Assembly (NCBI GenBank): GCA_023262305.1
Contig: JALRCK010000103.1
Span: forward strand, 1 to 7,257
DNA: 7,257 bases
From: Deltaproteobacteria bacterium
GTDB taxonomy: Bacteria; Bdellovibrionota_C; UBA2361; OMII01
Direction of reading: 5' to 3'
Shown: positions 1 through 5,692 of the stretch, piece after piece
Position numbering within the stretch: position 1 is the stretch's first letter
Layout of the letters: each line of letters starts with the position of its first letter
Position numbers and translations under genes: made by a program
The notes under the pieces: generated by a model
Told to the model about the DNA's origin: nothing
The model's input: only the letters and a program-made list of their open reading frames with translations
The model's database searches: none

Positions 1-63
1 GGCGGGACGCCGAGGGCTCACCGGGACATTTATAACAGGTCGCGGTCGGCGGGGACGCCGACC
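1..63. repeat. GC-rich palindromic repeat (REP-like), one full and one partial copy
   Basis: Positions 44-51 (GGTCGGCG) and 56-63 (CGCCGACC) form a perfect 8-bp stem around a GGGA tetraloop. A near-identical core, GGCGGGACGCCGA, occupies 1-13 and can itself fold as GGCG/CGCC. It differs by one G in the loop and is cut by the window edge. Two copies of the same palindrome about 47 bases apart, outside any gene, fit a REP-type extragenic palindrome or mobile-repeat remnant. Neither stem is followed by a good T run on either strand, so a simple intrinsic terminator for the tRNA is less likely, though a stem just downstream of the tRNA could still help 3' end formation. No gene is visible in 1-92. 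The + frame open through here reads straight into the tRNA and is spurious. Confidence 0.55.
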
Positions 64-92
64 CTCCTCGGTCCCATCATCGAGGTGGAAAA

Positions 93-169
93 TGGTGCGC
101 CCGGAGAGGATCGAACTCCCGACCCCAAGTTTAGGAAACTTGTGCTCTATCCAACTGAGCTACGAGCGC
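93..169 (-). tRNA. trnR: tRNA-Arg, anticodon CCT
   Basis: Read on the minus strand, the sequence folds as a full cloverleaf. The acceptor stem pairs GCGCTCG (163-169) with CGGGCGC (97-103), with one G-T wobble. The D arm contains AGCTCAGTTGGATAGAGC. The anticodon stem CAAGT/ACTTG carries the loop TTCCTAA, which places CCT at 133-135 as the anticodon. The T arm contains GTTCGATCC. The discriminator base is A (96), and the CCA end is encoded (93-95). The tRNA reads AGG arginine codons, which are used sparingly in the neighbouring genes. It lies downstream of nlpD in the same direction but has its own promoter-like boxes, so it is probably transcribed independently. Confidence 0.97.
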
Positions 170-178
170 GTTTCATTG

Positions 179-207
179 AGGATAGCAGAAGATGAGGATG
201 GCGCCAA
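179..207 (-). promoter_or_regulatory. Candidate sigma-70 promoter for tRNA-Arg
   Basis: On the minus strand TTGGCG (202-207) is followed after exactly 17 bases by TATCCT (179-184). Each box matches the sigma-70 consensus at four of six positions. The predicted transcription start near 172 would lie only a few bases before the mature tRNA 5' end at 169, leaving a very short leader as is common for tRNA genes. This is a motif call only. Confidence 0.5.
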
Positions 208-230
208 CGTGAGAGAGGGCTCCCTTAAGA

Positions 231-257
231 TGCCGAAAATTTGAGGTTTTCCGGGCA
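231..257 (-). terminator. Imperfect hairpin just after nlpD, possible operon end
   Basis: Eight bases after the nlpD stop codon, the minus strand can pair TGCC with GGCA and GAAAA with TTTTC around a 7-base loop, with a 2-base bulge on the 5' arm. The stem is followed by TCTTAA, not by a real U tract. It may stabilise or end the nlpD message, but it is not a convincing intrinsic terminator. No better terminator is visible between nlpD and the tRNA. Confidence 0.25.
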
Positions 258-265
258 CTCAACGC

Positions 266-988
266 CTACTGTTTCCCATCCATTTTTACAAAGAAAACAT
301 AGGGATCGACTGCTGAATAACGTCCCTGCGGGTCGAGCACGCGGGTCTCAAAATGGAGGTGGGGACCAGTCGCCCGTCCGGTAGCACCGACATCACCTAT
401 ATACTGCCCCTTCTGCACCGTATCACCTTGGGAGACCCTATTTCGGCTGTTATGCCCATAGACGGTCATGAATTTATCCCTTTGGATAACGATGATACGA
501 CCGTACTTTCCGTGCGATGGGCTCTCAAGCACAACGACTCCATCGTGCGCTGCATAAATAGGAGTTCCCTCTGGTGCTCCGAAGTCCGTTCCCTCATGAA
601 AGCGTTTTCCCCTCCATCCGAATGGCGAGGTGTGAAGGGAGCCATGAACTGGAAAGGCGAGAGCGCCTACATATTCCCGGACGTGAGAGATGTTCATCGT
701 GCGCGCTCCCGTTTCACGAAGGGAAGCCCGCATCAAATCTTGCGACTCAAGAGGACCCACCGCCGGAATCTTAATAATCTGCCCTACTTTGATTGATCGA
801 GGGTTAGCGATCTCGTTGTACTCAAGGATCTCCTCAACCGAGAGGCCTGAAACGTGTGCGATTCGCTCGATGGTTTCACCCTTTGATACAGTGTAGATTC
901 GCTCCTGTTCGGCTGTGGGAACGCTCCGCTTTACGGCGCACCCCGTGAGAAGAGCAACAGTTACTAGAAAGAGAGCTCGCTTCGCCAT
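266..988 (-). CDS. nlpD: NlpD-like lipoprotein: LysM plus M23 peptidase
   Basis: A 240-residue envelope lipoprotein that should bind and cleave peptidoglycan or regulate its cleavage. Residues 1-16 form a lipoprotein signal with lipobox LTGC and Cys17 as the lipidation site. Ala follows at +2, which in enterobacteria favours sorting to the outer membrane. A LysM domain spans about 31-75 (IYTVSKGETIERIA to VGQIIKIP). The M23/LytM domain covers about 112-232. Its metal and catalytic residues are all present: H131 and D135 in HEGTDFG, H179 in YGHN, and H210 and H212 in HLHFE. Escherichia coli NlpD has lost several of these and only activates the amidase AmiC, so this protein may be an active endopeptidase. 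The start is supported by GGAGG at 993-997. The gene lies 63 bases after pcm, in the classical pcm-nlpD order and probably in one transcript. Confidence 0.92.
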   Translation of the reverse strand: MAKRALFLVTVALLTGCAVKRSVPTAEQERIYTVSKGETIERIAHVSGLSVEEILEYNEIANPRSIKVGQIIKIPAVGPLESQDLMRASLRETGARTMNISHVREYVGALAFPVHGSLHTSPFGWRGKRFHEGTDFGAPEGTPIYAAHDGVVVLESPSHGKYGRIIVIQRDKFMTVYGHNSRNRVSQGDTVQKGQYIGDVGATGRATGPHLHFETRVLDPQGRYSAVDPYVFFVKMDGKQ

Positions 989-1051
989 TCGACCTCCACT
1001 ATGCCCTTCATCACTAACCCCTCACTCACCCTCTGAGTATCAGGCACGAAC

Positions 1052-1693
1052 CTACCTAAACTCGACCTCCTCAAAGACAACCCTTCGAGTTGTCTCTCCT
1101 GATCGCGTCCATACAACTAAACGAGTAATTCCGTTCGACACCAAGGGAGCGACGAGCATCCCCCCGTCCACCAGTTGATTCAAGGGAAGCTCACTTTCGA
1201 GCAGTACAGGATACGAGACAACAATAGCGTCGAAAGGTCCGGCGTCTGCCCACCCCTTACGTCCCTCTCCCCGGCGAACGATCACACCGTGGTGCTTCAG
1301 AGAATCGAGAACCCTACGCGAGCTCTGCGCCAAGGTGCCGATCGTGTCGACCCCGAACACCTGTGCTCCCGCTGCGGACATGACAGCGCAGAGGTACCCA
1401 CTTCCAAATCCTAGCTCGAGGATCCGCATGCGACGATCAAGGTTGATGAGTCCCATCATTCGAATCAGCACGGATGGGCGGGTCAGCCACTGCCCCTCCT
1501 CGATCGGAAGATCCACATCCTTTACTGCGTGATGCAGATACATCGGCTCAATGAAATGGTGCCGAGGAACAGCTGTGAAGCTCTCTTGCACCCTCTTCTC
1601 AACCTCTTCATCGAGTATACCGGCATCGCACACCCACTGCTCAACACACTGAGCCCAGAGGTTTTCGTCCGGAAGAACGTTCGCATTCTGCAT
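1052..1693 (-). CDS. pcm: Protein-L-isoaspartate O-methyltransferase family protein
   Basis: A 213-residue cytosolic SAM-dependent methyltransferase. The family methylates abnormal L-isoaspartyl residues so that they can revert to aspartate (protein repair). Family marks run in order: FTAVPRHHFI (39-48), the A-x-x-D-x-x-LPI-x-x-GQ stretch (56-68), SAM motif I LELGFGSGY (92-100), the acidic post-I strand VFGVD (112-116), GEG (142-144), PFDAIVVS (153-160) and QLVDGGMLVAP (173-183). The length is close to the usual 205-220. One oddity is that the conserved GQTIS substrate-site motif reads GQWLT (67-71), and GDG is GEG. Activity on isoaspartate is therefore likely but not certain. An AGG at 1704-1706 with a 10-base spacer may be the ribosome site. 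It sits 164 bases after metG and 63 before nlpD. The usual upstream partner surE is absent, and metG takes its place. Confidence 0.85.
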   Translation of the reverse strand: MQNANVLPDENLWAQCVEQWVCDAGILDEEVEKRVQESFTAVPRHHFIEPMYLHHAVKDVDLPIEEGQWLTRPSVLIRMMGLINLDRRMRILELGFGSGYLCAVMSAAGAQVFGVDTIGTLAQSSRRVLDSLKHHGVIVRRGEGRKGWADAGPFDAIVVSYPVLLESELPLNQLVDGGMLVAPLVSNGITRLVVWTRSGETTRRVVFEEVEFR

Positions 1694-1710
1694 AAAAAAA
1701 CGACCTGGAT

Positions 1711-1731
1711 GCGCCGGCGGTCGCCGCGCGC
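1711..1731 (-). other. GC-rich hairpin in the pcm leader
   Basis: GCGC CGGC (1711-1718) pairs with GCCG GCGC (1723-1726 and 1728-1731) around a 4-base loop, with one bulged C at 1727. This gives eight G-C pairs, 17 bases before the pcm start codon. A run of seven T on the minus strand follows only 10 bases later, directly before the ATG (1694-1700), which is too far from the stem for a canonical terminator. The hairpin could modulate pcm translation or mark a processing site after metG. The rest of the 164-base metG-pcm gap shows no gene, and I could not call a promoter in it. Confidence 0.4.
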
Positions 1732-1857
1732 CAATAAAACACTAATTCAACACGATTTCCCTCTTTTGGAAAGGGAGGAAAAGTTGCGCAGAGATCAAGC
1801 AGCTACTGCCAACTCCTCACCGGAATGCGCCGTTGAGAAGCTCAGGAGTCAAAGGGG

Positions 1858-3555
1858 CTAAGCCTTTGCAACTCCCATCTTTTGGAAGAGGATTGGCGGC
1901 TGGGAGAGCGGACCACCAATCAGGTCGAAGCTCACGGCGTCGCTCCAAGAAACCGTTGCTGCATCTCGACCAAACGCTGAGAGGATCTTCTCTGCGGCCG
2001 TTGGGATGAAGGGCAACATCATGATTCCGAGAGCATGGATAGCGCGGAGGGAGTATGCAAGCGTTACCTTCGTTCCCTCCATATCGGTCTTGCGCATCGT
2101 CCAGGGAGCCTTCTCGTCAACGTATCTGTTGCATTGACGGCTAAACTCCATCACCGCCTCTAGCGCCCCCTTGAAGGAGTGCCTTTCAAGCTCCTGAGTG
2201 GTTGCCTCAAATGCGGCATTCATCGCACCATCGAACGCCTTGTCGACCGCCCCCACCAACGATTTGTCAAAAACCGGTACGTTCGGACCACAGTGCTTGA
2301 TAGTAAATGAGGTAATTCGATTAACGAAATTCCCAACCGAGTCCGCGAGCTCTGAGTTGAACCGTTGCTCAAGGTCCTCAGGCTTAAAGACGGTGCGCGC
2401 TTTCTCGGAGGCGATAGCTGTGAGGTAGTATCGCAACGCGTCAGGATTTCCACCCGCTGCAAGATAATCCCCGACCCAGATCGCGGTGCCGCGGGACTTT
2501 GAGATCTTCTCGACCTCTTTACCTGGGAACTGAATATTGAAGTAGTGGTTTACGATTACTCCCTTTGGAAGCTTCATCGTTCCGACAGCGGTCAACATCG
2601 CTATCCAGATCACACAGTGGAATACGGTATTGTCCTCGCCGATGAAGTGCACGATCTCGGTATCGTCCCCGAGTCGCCACATCTTTTCAGCAACTGACAC
2701 ATCGTGCCCCCGATTCGCCTCAAGCTCATACGTATTGGAGATGTAGCCAATGGGAGCATCGAACCAAACGTAGAGCACCTTTCCCTTTGCATCGGGATCA
2801 TCGAGCGGCACCGGAATGCCCCAGGTGATATCGCGAGTCATGGCGCGCTTGACGAGCCCCGTGCCGAGCAATCCTCGAACATAGGCCTTGGTCTGTTCAC
2901 GGACATCTGCACCCTCAAGCCACTCTGTCACCTCTTTCTCAAAGCGCGAGAGGTCAAGGAACCAGTGTACCGTTTCACGTATCGTCGCAGGCTCCCCCGA
3001 GACCGTGCTCTTAGGATTCTTGAGCGAATCGATATCGAGCATCTTACCACAGTTCTCGCACTGGTCGCTGTTCTGCTCATGGGTGCCGCAGTATCCGCAT
3101 GTTCCCTTCACATACCTGTCAGGTAGAAATGCCGCACGCGCCTCATCGTAGAACTGCCGAGAGCTCTGCTTCTCAAAGTACCCCTTTTCATGGATCGCCT
3201 TGAAGAAGTCCTGGCTCACCTTGGCGTGATAGGGGTTGATGCTGGTTCCACTGTAGATGTCGAAGCTGATCCCCATCCCAGCAAAGTCTTGCGCCTGCAA
3301 CTTTTGGTAGTGCTGGGCAACCTCCGCAGGGGTCTTCCCCTCCTGCTCAGCGGTAATCATGATCGCGACACCGTGGTCATCAGACCCACAGATGAATCGA
3401 ACGTCCGCTCCAGTTAAGCGTAAGTAACGAACATAGATATCGGCCGGGATGTATGCGCCTCCGAGATGCCCCACATGGAGCCTCCCGTTTGAGTACGGGA
3501 GACCAGCGGTGACGAGAACCTTACGGGGGTTTGTTCCTTTATGAGCAGCATTCAT
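1858..3555 (-). CDS. metG: Methionyl-tRNA synthetase
   Basis: A cytosolic class I aminoacyl-tRNA synthetase that charges tRNA-Met with methionine, 565 residues from the chosen start. The catalytic core opens with KVLVTAGLPYSNG (12-24) and the HIGH-type motif HVGH (27-30). A zinc knuckle has Cys153, 156, 166 and 169 (CxxC-x9-CxxC). The KMSKS-type loop is KISKS (350-354). The anticodon-binding helical domain carries N409 and R413 in GNFVNR and W485 in EKAPW, matching the E. coli anticodon-reading residues N391, R395 and W461. The C-terminal EMAPII/Trbp111-like dimerisation domain found in longer MetRS is absent. I chose ATG 3555 over an in-frame GTG at 3579 because GGAAAG lies 5 bases before it and family similarity begins soon after. 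It is first in the minus-strand unit. No T-box-like leader is visible. Confidence 0.98.
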   Translation of the reverse strand: MNAAHKGTNPRKVLVTAGLPYSNGRLHVGHLGGAYIPADIYVRYLRLTGADVRFICGSDDHGVAIMITAEQEGKTPAEVAQHYQKLQAQDFAGMGISFDIYSGTSINPYHAKVSQDFFKAIHEKGYFEKQSSRQFYDEARAAFLPDRYVKGTCGYCGTHEQNSDQCENCGKMLDIDSLKNPKSTVSGEPATIRETVHWFLDLSRFEKEVTEWLEGADVREQTKAYVRGLLGTGLVKRAMTRDITWGIPVPLDDPDAKGKVLYVWFDAPIGYISNTYELEANRGHDVSVAEKMWRLGDDTEIVHFIGEDNTVFHCVIWIAMLTAVGTMKLPKGVIVNHYFNIQFPGKEVEKISKSRGTAIWVGDYLAAGGNPDALRYYLTAIASEKARTVFKPEDLEQRFNSELADSVGNFVNRITSFTIKHCGPNVPVFDKSLVGAVDKAFDGAMNAAFEATTQELERHSFKGALEAVMEFSRQCNRYVDEKAPWTMRKTDMEGTKVTLAYSLRAIHALGIMMLPFIPTAAEKILSAFGRDAATVSWSDAVSFDLIGGPLSQPPILFQKMGVAKA

Positions 3556-3560
3556 GATGA

Positions 3561-3566
3561 CTTTCC
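3561..3566 (-). promoter_or_regulatory. Ribosome binding site fixing the metG start
   Basis: GGAAAG lies 5 bases before ATG 3555. The alternative in-frame GTG at 3579 has no purine-rich site at a suitable distance, so the eight extra residues that GTG would add are probably not translated. Confidence 0.6.
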
Positions 3567-3591
3567 AAACAACCCACACCAGGGGCGATGC

Positions 3592-3613
3592 TCAGGGACG
3601 ATAGCCTCCCTGA
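3592..3613 (-). other. Perfect hairpin in the metG leader
   Basis: TCAGGGA (3592-3598) and TCCCTGA (3607-3613) form a perfect 7-bp inverted repeat with an 8-base loop, 36 bases before the metG ATG. It lies between the candidate promoter and the start codon, so it would be in the 5' untranslated RNA. There is no adjoining T tract on the minus strand. On the plus strand the next bases are CCAAAATTTTATT, and no plus-strand gene ends here that would need a terminator. Confidence 0.45.
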
Positions 3614-3629
3614 CCAAAATTTTATTGCG

Positions 3630-3659
3630 ATATTAACCACCTAGCCTCATCAAAGTAAA
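3630..3659 (-). promoter_or_regulatory. Candidate metG promoter
   Basis: On the minus strand TTTACT (3654-3659) and TAATAT (3630-3635) are separated by 18 bases. Each matches four of six sigma-70 consensus positions, and the boxes lie in the most AT-rich part of the divergent intergenic region. Transcription would start near 3622, giving a leader of about 65 bases that contains the 3592-3613 hairpin. Motif call only. Confidence 0.3.
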
Positions 3660-3680
3660 GCTACGTCGTTATCCGCTGAA

Positions 3681-3698
3681 CCCCTCTCCCCCTCTCTT
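3681..3698. other. 18-base pure pyrimidine run in the divergent region
   Basis: Every base from 3681 to 3698 is C or T on the plus strand, including the mirror-symmetric core CCCCTCTCCCC. It is non-coding in both directions. Such tracts can adopt triplex structure or act as a regulator contact, but nothing here shows a function. Confidence 0.5.
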
Positions 3699-3722
3699 AC
3701 CGCCATATCCCCCTTCCAGCAC

Positions 3723-3751
3723 GCTTATCGGCGCCCTACGCCCGATAACGC
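3723..3751. promoter_or_regulatory. 7-N10-7 dyad, possible operator or cruciform
   Basis: TTATCGG (3725-3731) and CCGATAA (3742-3748) form a perfect inverted repeat with a 10-base spacer, inside which CG/CG can also pair. The outer GC (3723-3724) and GC (3750-3751) can pair across one bulged base. A related GTTATCCG occurs about 55 bases upstream at 3669-3676. It lies between the divergent metG and J-protein genes, about 90 bases before the J-protein start. No T run follows, so a regulator-binding site is at least as likely as a terminator. No CIRCE element is present. I could not identify a convincing plus-strand promoter. Confidence 0.35.
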
Positions 3752-3838
3752 TCATCTAGGAATACAGGGGAAGCTCCATAAACGACGCTCACTTACGACC
3801 GATACGTCGGCCCGGCAACGGGGGCGGACACACCGACT

Positions 3839-4891
3839 ATGCACGACCACTATAAGACCCTCGGGCTCTCATCGGCAGCGACACGCGAAGAGATCAGGCG
3901 TGCGTATCGAATCCTCGCCCGCAGGTACCACCCGGATGTTAATCCCGGCAAGGCTACGGAGGAGAAGTTCCGCCAGATCTCAGCCGCCTATGAGGTGCTC
4001 TCAGATCCCGAGCAACGCAAACAGTACGACGATGAACGCAACGTTCAAGAGACCTTCGCCTCCGCCTTCGATAAGGCGCACCAAGCGTATCGCAAACAGC
4101 AAGCTGCAGCTAAAAGCCAACCGAAGCCCAAACCTCCACCTCAACAGCCTGCGCAGCCAAAACCACAGCAACGACCACAACCAACTCCGCAACCACCACC
4201 AGAGCCCAAGGTAGCCAAGGTCTCTCCCAAGCCAAAGCCCACCAGGTTCTCAACTCTGAGAAAGTCTTTAGAGTCCTCAATCTCCCGCGCAAAGAACATC
4301 CTGTCAAAACCTACCCCGCCCAAAACACCTCGCCCCACGATCTCATCCCTTGCTCTCATGGAGGTCTCCATCTCTGTGTTCGAGGCGATTGCGGGGGTAC
4401 GAAAGACCGTCGAAGTGACAGAGAAAAACGGTGAAGTGAAAAAGGTCTCCGTCGCCATTCCCGCTGGTGTCCGACAGGGCAGTATCGTTCGGATGCGCAG
4501 CAAAGACTCATCAGAGGAGATAATCATCGTCATCAGGGTGGCGCACCATCCGTGGCTCTCGATTACGCACCGAGGCCTCACCATCGATGTGCCGATTACG
4601 ATCAACGAGGCGATCTCAGGCGCAAAAATTCAGGTTCCATCACTCGGCGATCCACTCCTCGTAACGGTAGACCGAGGAGTTCAAAGCGGCACAGAAGTGC
4701 GCCTCAAAGGACAGGGGATCCCACTCTCAGATGGGACACGCGGAGACCTCTTCATGCGCTTTTTGATTAAAGTGCCACAGGTGAGCGACTCATCTGAACG
4801 CTCAAAGACCCTTGAAGAGCTCGAATCCCTCTACGGCGGCTCGGTGCGGGAACACCTTCCTCGCTCAATTATGGATGCACAGGAGAGCTAA
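3839..4891 (+). CDS. Class B-like J-domain (DnaJ-family) co-chaperone
   Basis: A 350-residue Hsp40 that should stimulate the ATPase of a DnaK-type Hsp70 and deliver substrate. The N-terminal J domain (about 3-66) has the invariant HPD at 31-33 and the YEVLSDPEQRKQYD helix IV region. No CxxCxGxG zinc repeats follow, so it is CbpA-like rather than true DnaJ. The usual Gly/Phe linker is replaced by a Pro/Gln/Lys-rich stretch (about 94-135), followed by a basic segment to about 167. Two C-terminal beta-barrel substrate domains follow: CTD I about 173-240 (MEVSISVFEAIAGV) and CTD II about 241-315 (LTIDVPITINEAISGAKIQVPS to GDLFMRFLIKVP). It is somewhat longer than CbpA, mainly because of the linker. 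The start is fixed by the J domain beginning at once. The ribosome site is weak (a G-rich stretch 10-20 bases upstream). It is first of three tightly packed plus-strand genes. Confidence 0.93.
   Translation: MHDHYKTLGLSSAATREEIRRAYRILARRYHPDVNPGKATEEKFRQISAAYEVLSDPEQRKQYDDERNVQETFASAFDKAHQAYRKQQAAAKSQPKPKPPPQQPAQPKPQQRPQPTPQPPPEPKVAKVSPKPKPTRFSTLRKSLESSISRAKNILSKPTPPKTPRPTISSLALMEVSISVFEAIAGVRKTVEVTEKNGEVKKVSVAIPAGVRQGSIVRMRSKDSSEEIIIVIRVAHHPWLSITHRGLTIDVPITINEAISGAKIQVPSLGDPLLVTVDRGVQSGTEVRLKGQGIPLSDGTRGDLFMRFLIKVPQVSDSSERSKTLEELESLYGGSVREHLPRSIMDAQES
4881..4887 (+). promoter_or_regulatory. Shine-Dalgarno site for the membrane methyltransferase
   Basis: AGGAGAG lies inside the last codons of the J-protein gene, 5 bases before ATG 4893. 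It fixes the methyltransferase start there, rather than at the in-frame ATG 4812 that would overlap the J-protein gene by 80 bases. The layout suggests translational coupling. Confidence 0.75.
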
Positions 4892-4892
4892 G

Positions 4893-5687
4893 ATGAGCAC
4901 CCCCTCCCCGCTGGCGCCAATCGCATTCATCCTGCAAACGATCGTTTCACAGATCGTAGCGATCGGAGCCACTCTCCTCGCTTGGGAGGTCACTCAGAAT
5001 GTCACCTGCAGCGTTATCTCAGCATCACTCATCGCCGGAGTCTGCGCCACATTTCTGCGACTTCCCAAGCCGTGGGTCCTTGTAAATATGGCGCTCCCCT
5101 TCGCCCTCGCCGGTTCGCTTGCAGTATCCCTGCCAAGTTGGATCTTTGCCATTCCGTTTGCAGCACTCGCGCTCCTCCACGCACCCGCCCTGTGGACAAG
5201 AGTTCCCTACTACCCAACGAGCCGCGCAGCGTATCCGTTAATTCTCGCTGAACTTCCACCCGAGACGAACTTCACTTTTATCGACATCGGATGTGGATGC
5301 GGAGACCTCCTGCTCTTCCTGCGGCAACACCGCCCCCTGGGGACCTACTACGGAGTGGAGATCGGAGTCCTCCCCTTCATAGTATCCAAGGTAAAAGCCC
5401 TCCTGTACGGCAGGGGCTCAATCTCTATTCACTTTCAGGATCTCAAGCGTACCCCTCTGGACGAGTTCGACTATGTCTACGCATTCCTCTCTCCCGCCGC
5501 CATGACGCAAGTGTGGCAGAAGGCGAATCGGGAGATGAAACCGGGAAGCACCTTTATCACCAACTCATTCGAGGTGCCGGCACAAGCGGCGTACACCATA
5601 GCGGTAAAAGATGCGCGTAGGAGCTCATTATTTGTACACAGAATGACTGAACGATGCGTCGAGCGGACGCGTACACGGATCTCTTGA
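4893..5687 (+). CDS. Membrane-anchored SAM methyltransferase, FAM173/ATPSCKMT-like
   Basis: A 264-residue protein. Hydrophobic segments at about 8-32, 38-55, 60-80 and 82-101 predict an integral-membrane N-terminal part. A class I Rossmann methyltransferase domain follows, with a YYPTSRAA lead-in (106-113), SAM motif I FIDIGCGCGD (129-138), the acidic ribose-binding E156 in YYGVEIG, FQDL (181-184) at the adenine site, and YVYAFLSPAAM (194-204) in place of the usual D/N-PP-Y motif. This order resembles FAM173-type enzymes (ATPSCKMT and ANTKMT), which methylate lysines of membrane proteins such as the ATP synthase c subunit. That assignment is by eye. A generic membrane methyltransferase for another substrate is possible. 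The start is one base after the J-protein stop, with a good ribosome site inside the preceding gene. The next gene begins 5 bases after its stop or overlaps it. Confidence 0.85.
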   Translation: MSTPSPLAPIAFILQTIVSQIVAIGATLLAWEVTQNVTCSVISASLIAGVCATFLRLPKPWVLVNMALPFALAGSLAVSLPSWIFAIPFAALALLHAPALWTRVPYYPTSRAAYPLILAELPPETNFTFIDIGCGCGDLLLFLRQHRPLGTYYGVEIGVLPFIVSKVKALLYGRGSISIHFQDLKRTPLDEFDYVYAFLSPAAMTQVWQKANREMKPGSTFITNSFEVPAQAAYTIAVKDARRSSLFVHRMTERCVERTRTRIS

Positions 5688-5692
5688 GCCGC

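Noticed and set aside
1..178. Open + frame through the left edge and the tRNA
   Set aside because: It reads through a complete antisense tRNA and a palindromic repeat; the SAGTPTL-like peptide is a by-product of the repeat.
353..796. 147-codon + frame opposite the NlpD-like gene
   Set aside because: It lies antisense to a gene with clear lipobox, LysM and M23 motifs and has no recognisable domain of its own.
1812..1849. ACTCCT/AGGAGT inverted arms after metG as a terminator
   Set aside because: Only 6 bp with a 26-base separation and no T tract.
1529..1861. 110-codon + frame over the pcm 5' end and the metG-pcm gap
   Set aside because: Mostly antisense to pcm, basic composition, and no ribosome site or family signal seen.
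2704..3126. 140-codon + frame opposite metG
   Set aside because: Antisense to the conserved zinc-knuckle and catalytic region of MetRS; composition is a shadow of that gene.
3556..3579. Upstream GTG start for metG
   Set aside because: No ribosome site precedes it, while ATG 3555 has GGAAAG at 5 bases.
3580..3838. T-box, SAM riboswitch or CIRCE element
   Set aside because: No T-box sequence, no SAM-riboswitch core and no TTAGCACTC-N9-GAGTGCTAA were found.
4141..4605. 154-codon minus-strand frame opposite the J-protein
   Set aside because: It is the complement of the P/Q/K linker and CTD I, giving a low-complexity peptide with no ribosome site.
4812..4892. N-terminal extension of the methyltransferase from ATG 4812
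   Set aside because: It would overlap the J-protein gene by 80 bases and lacks a ribosome site; ATG 4893 has AGGAGAG at 5 bases.
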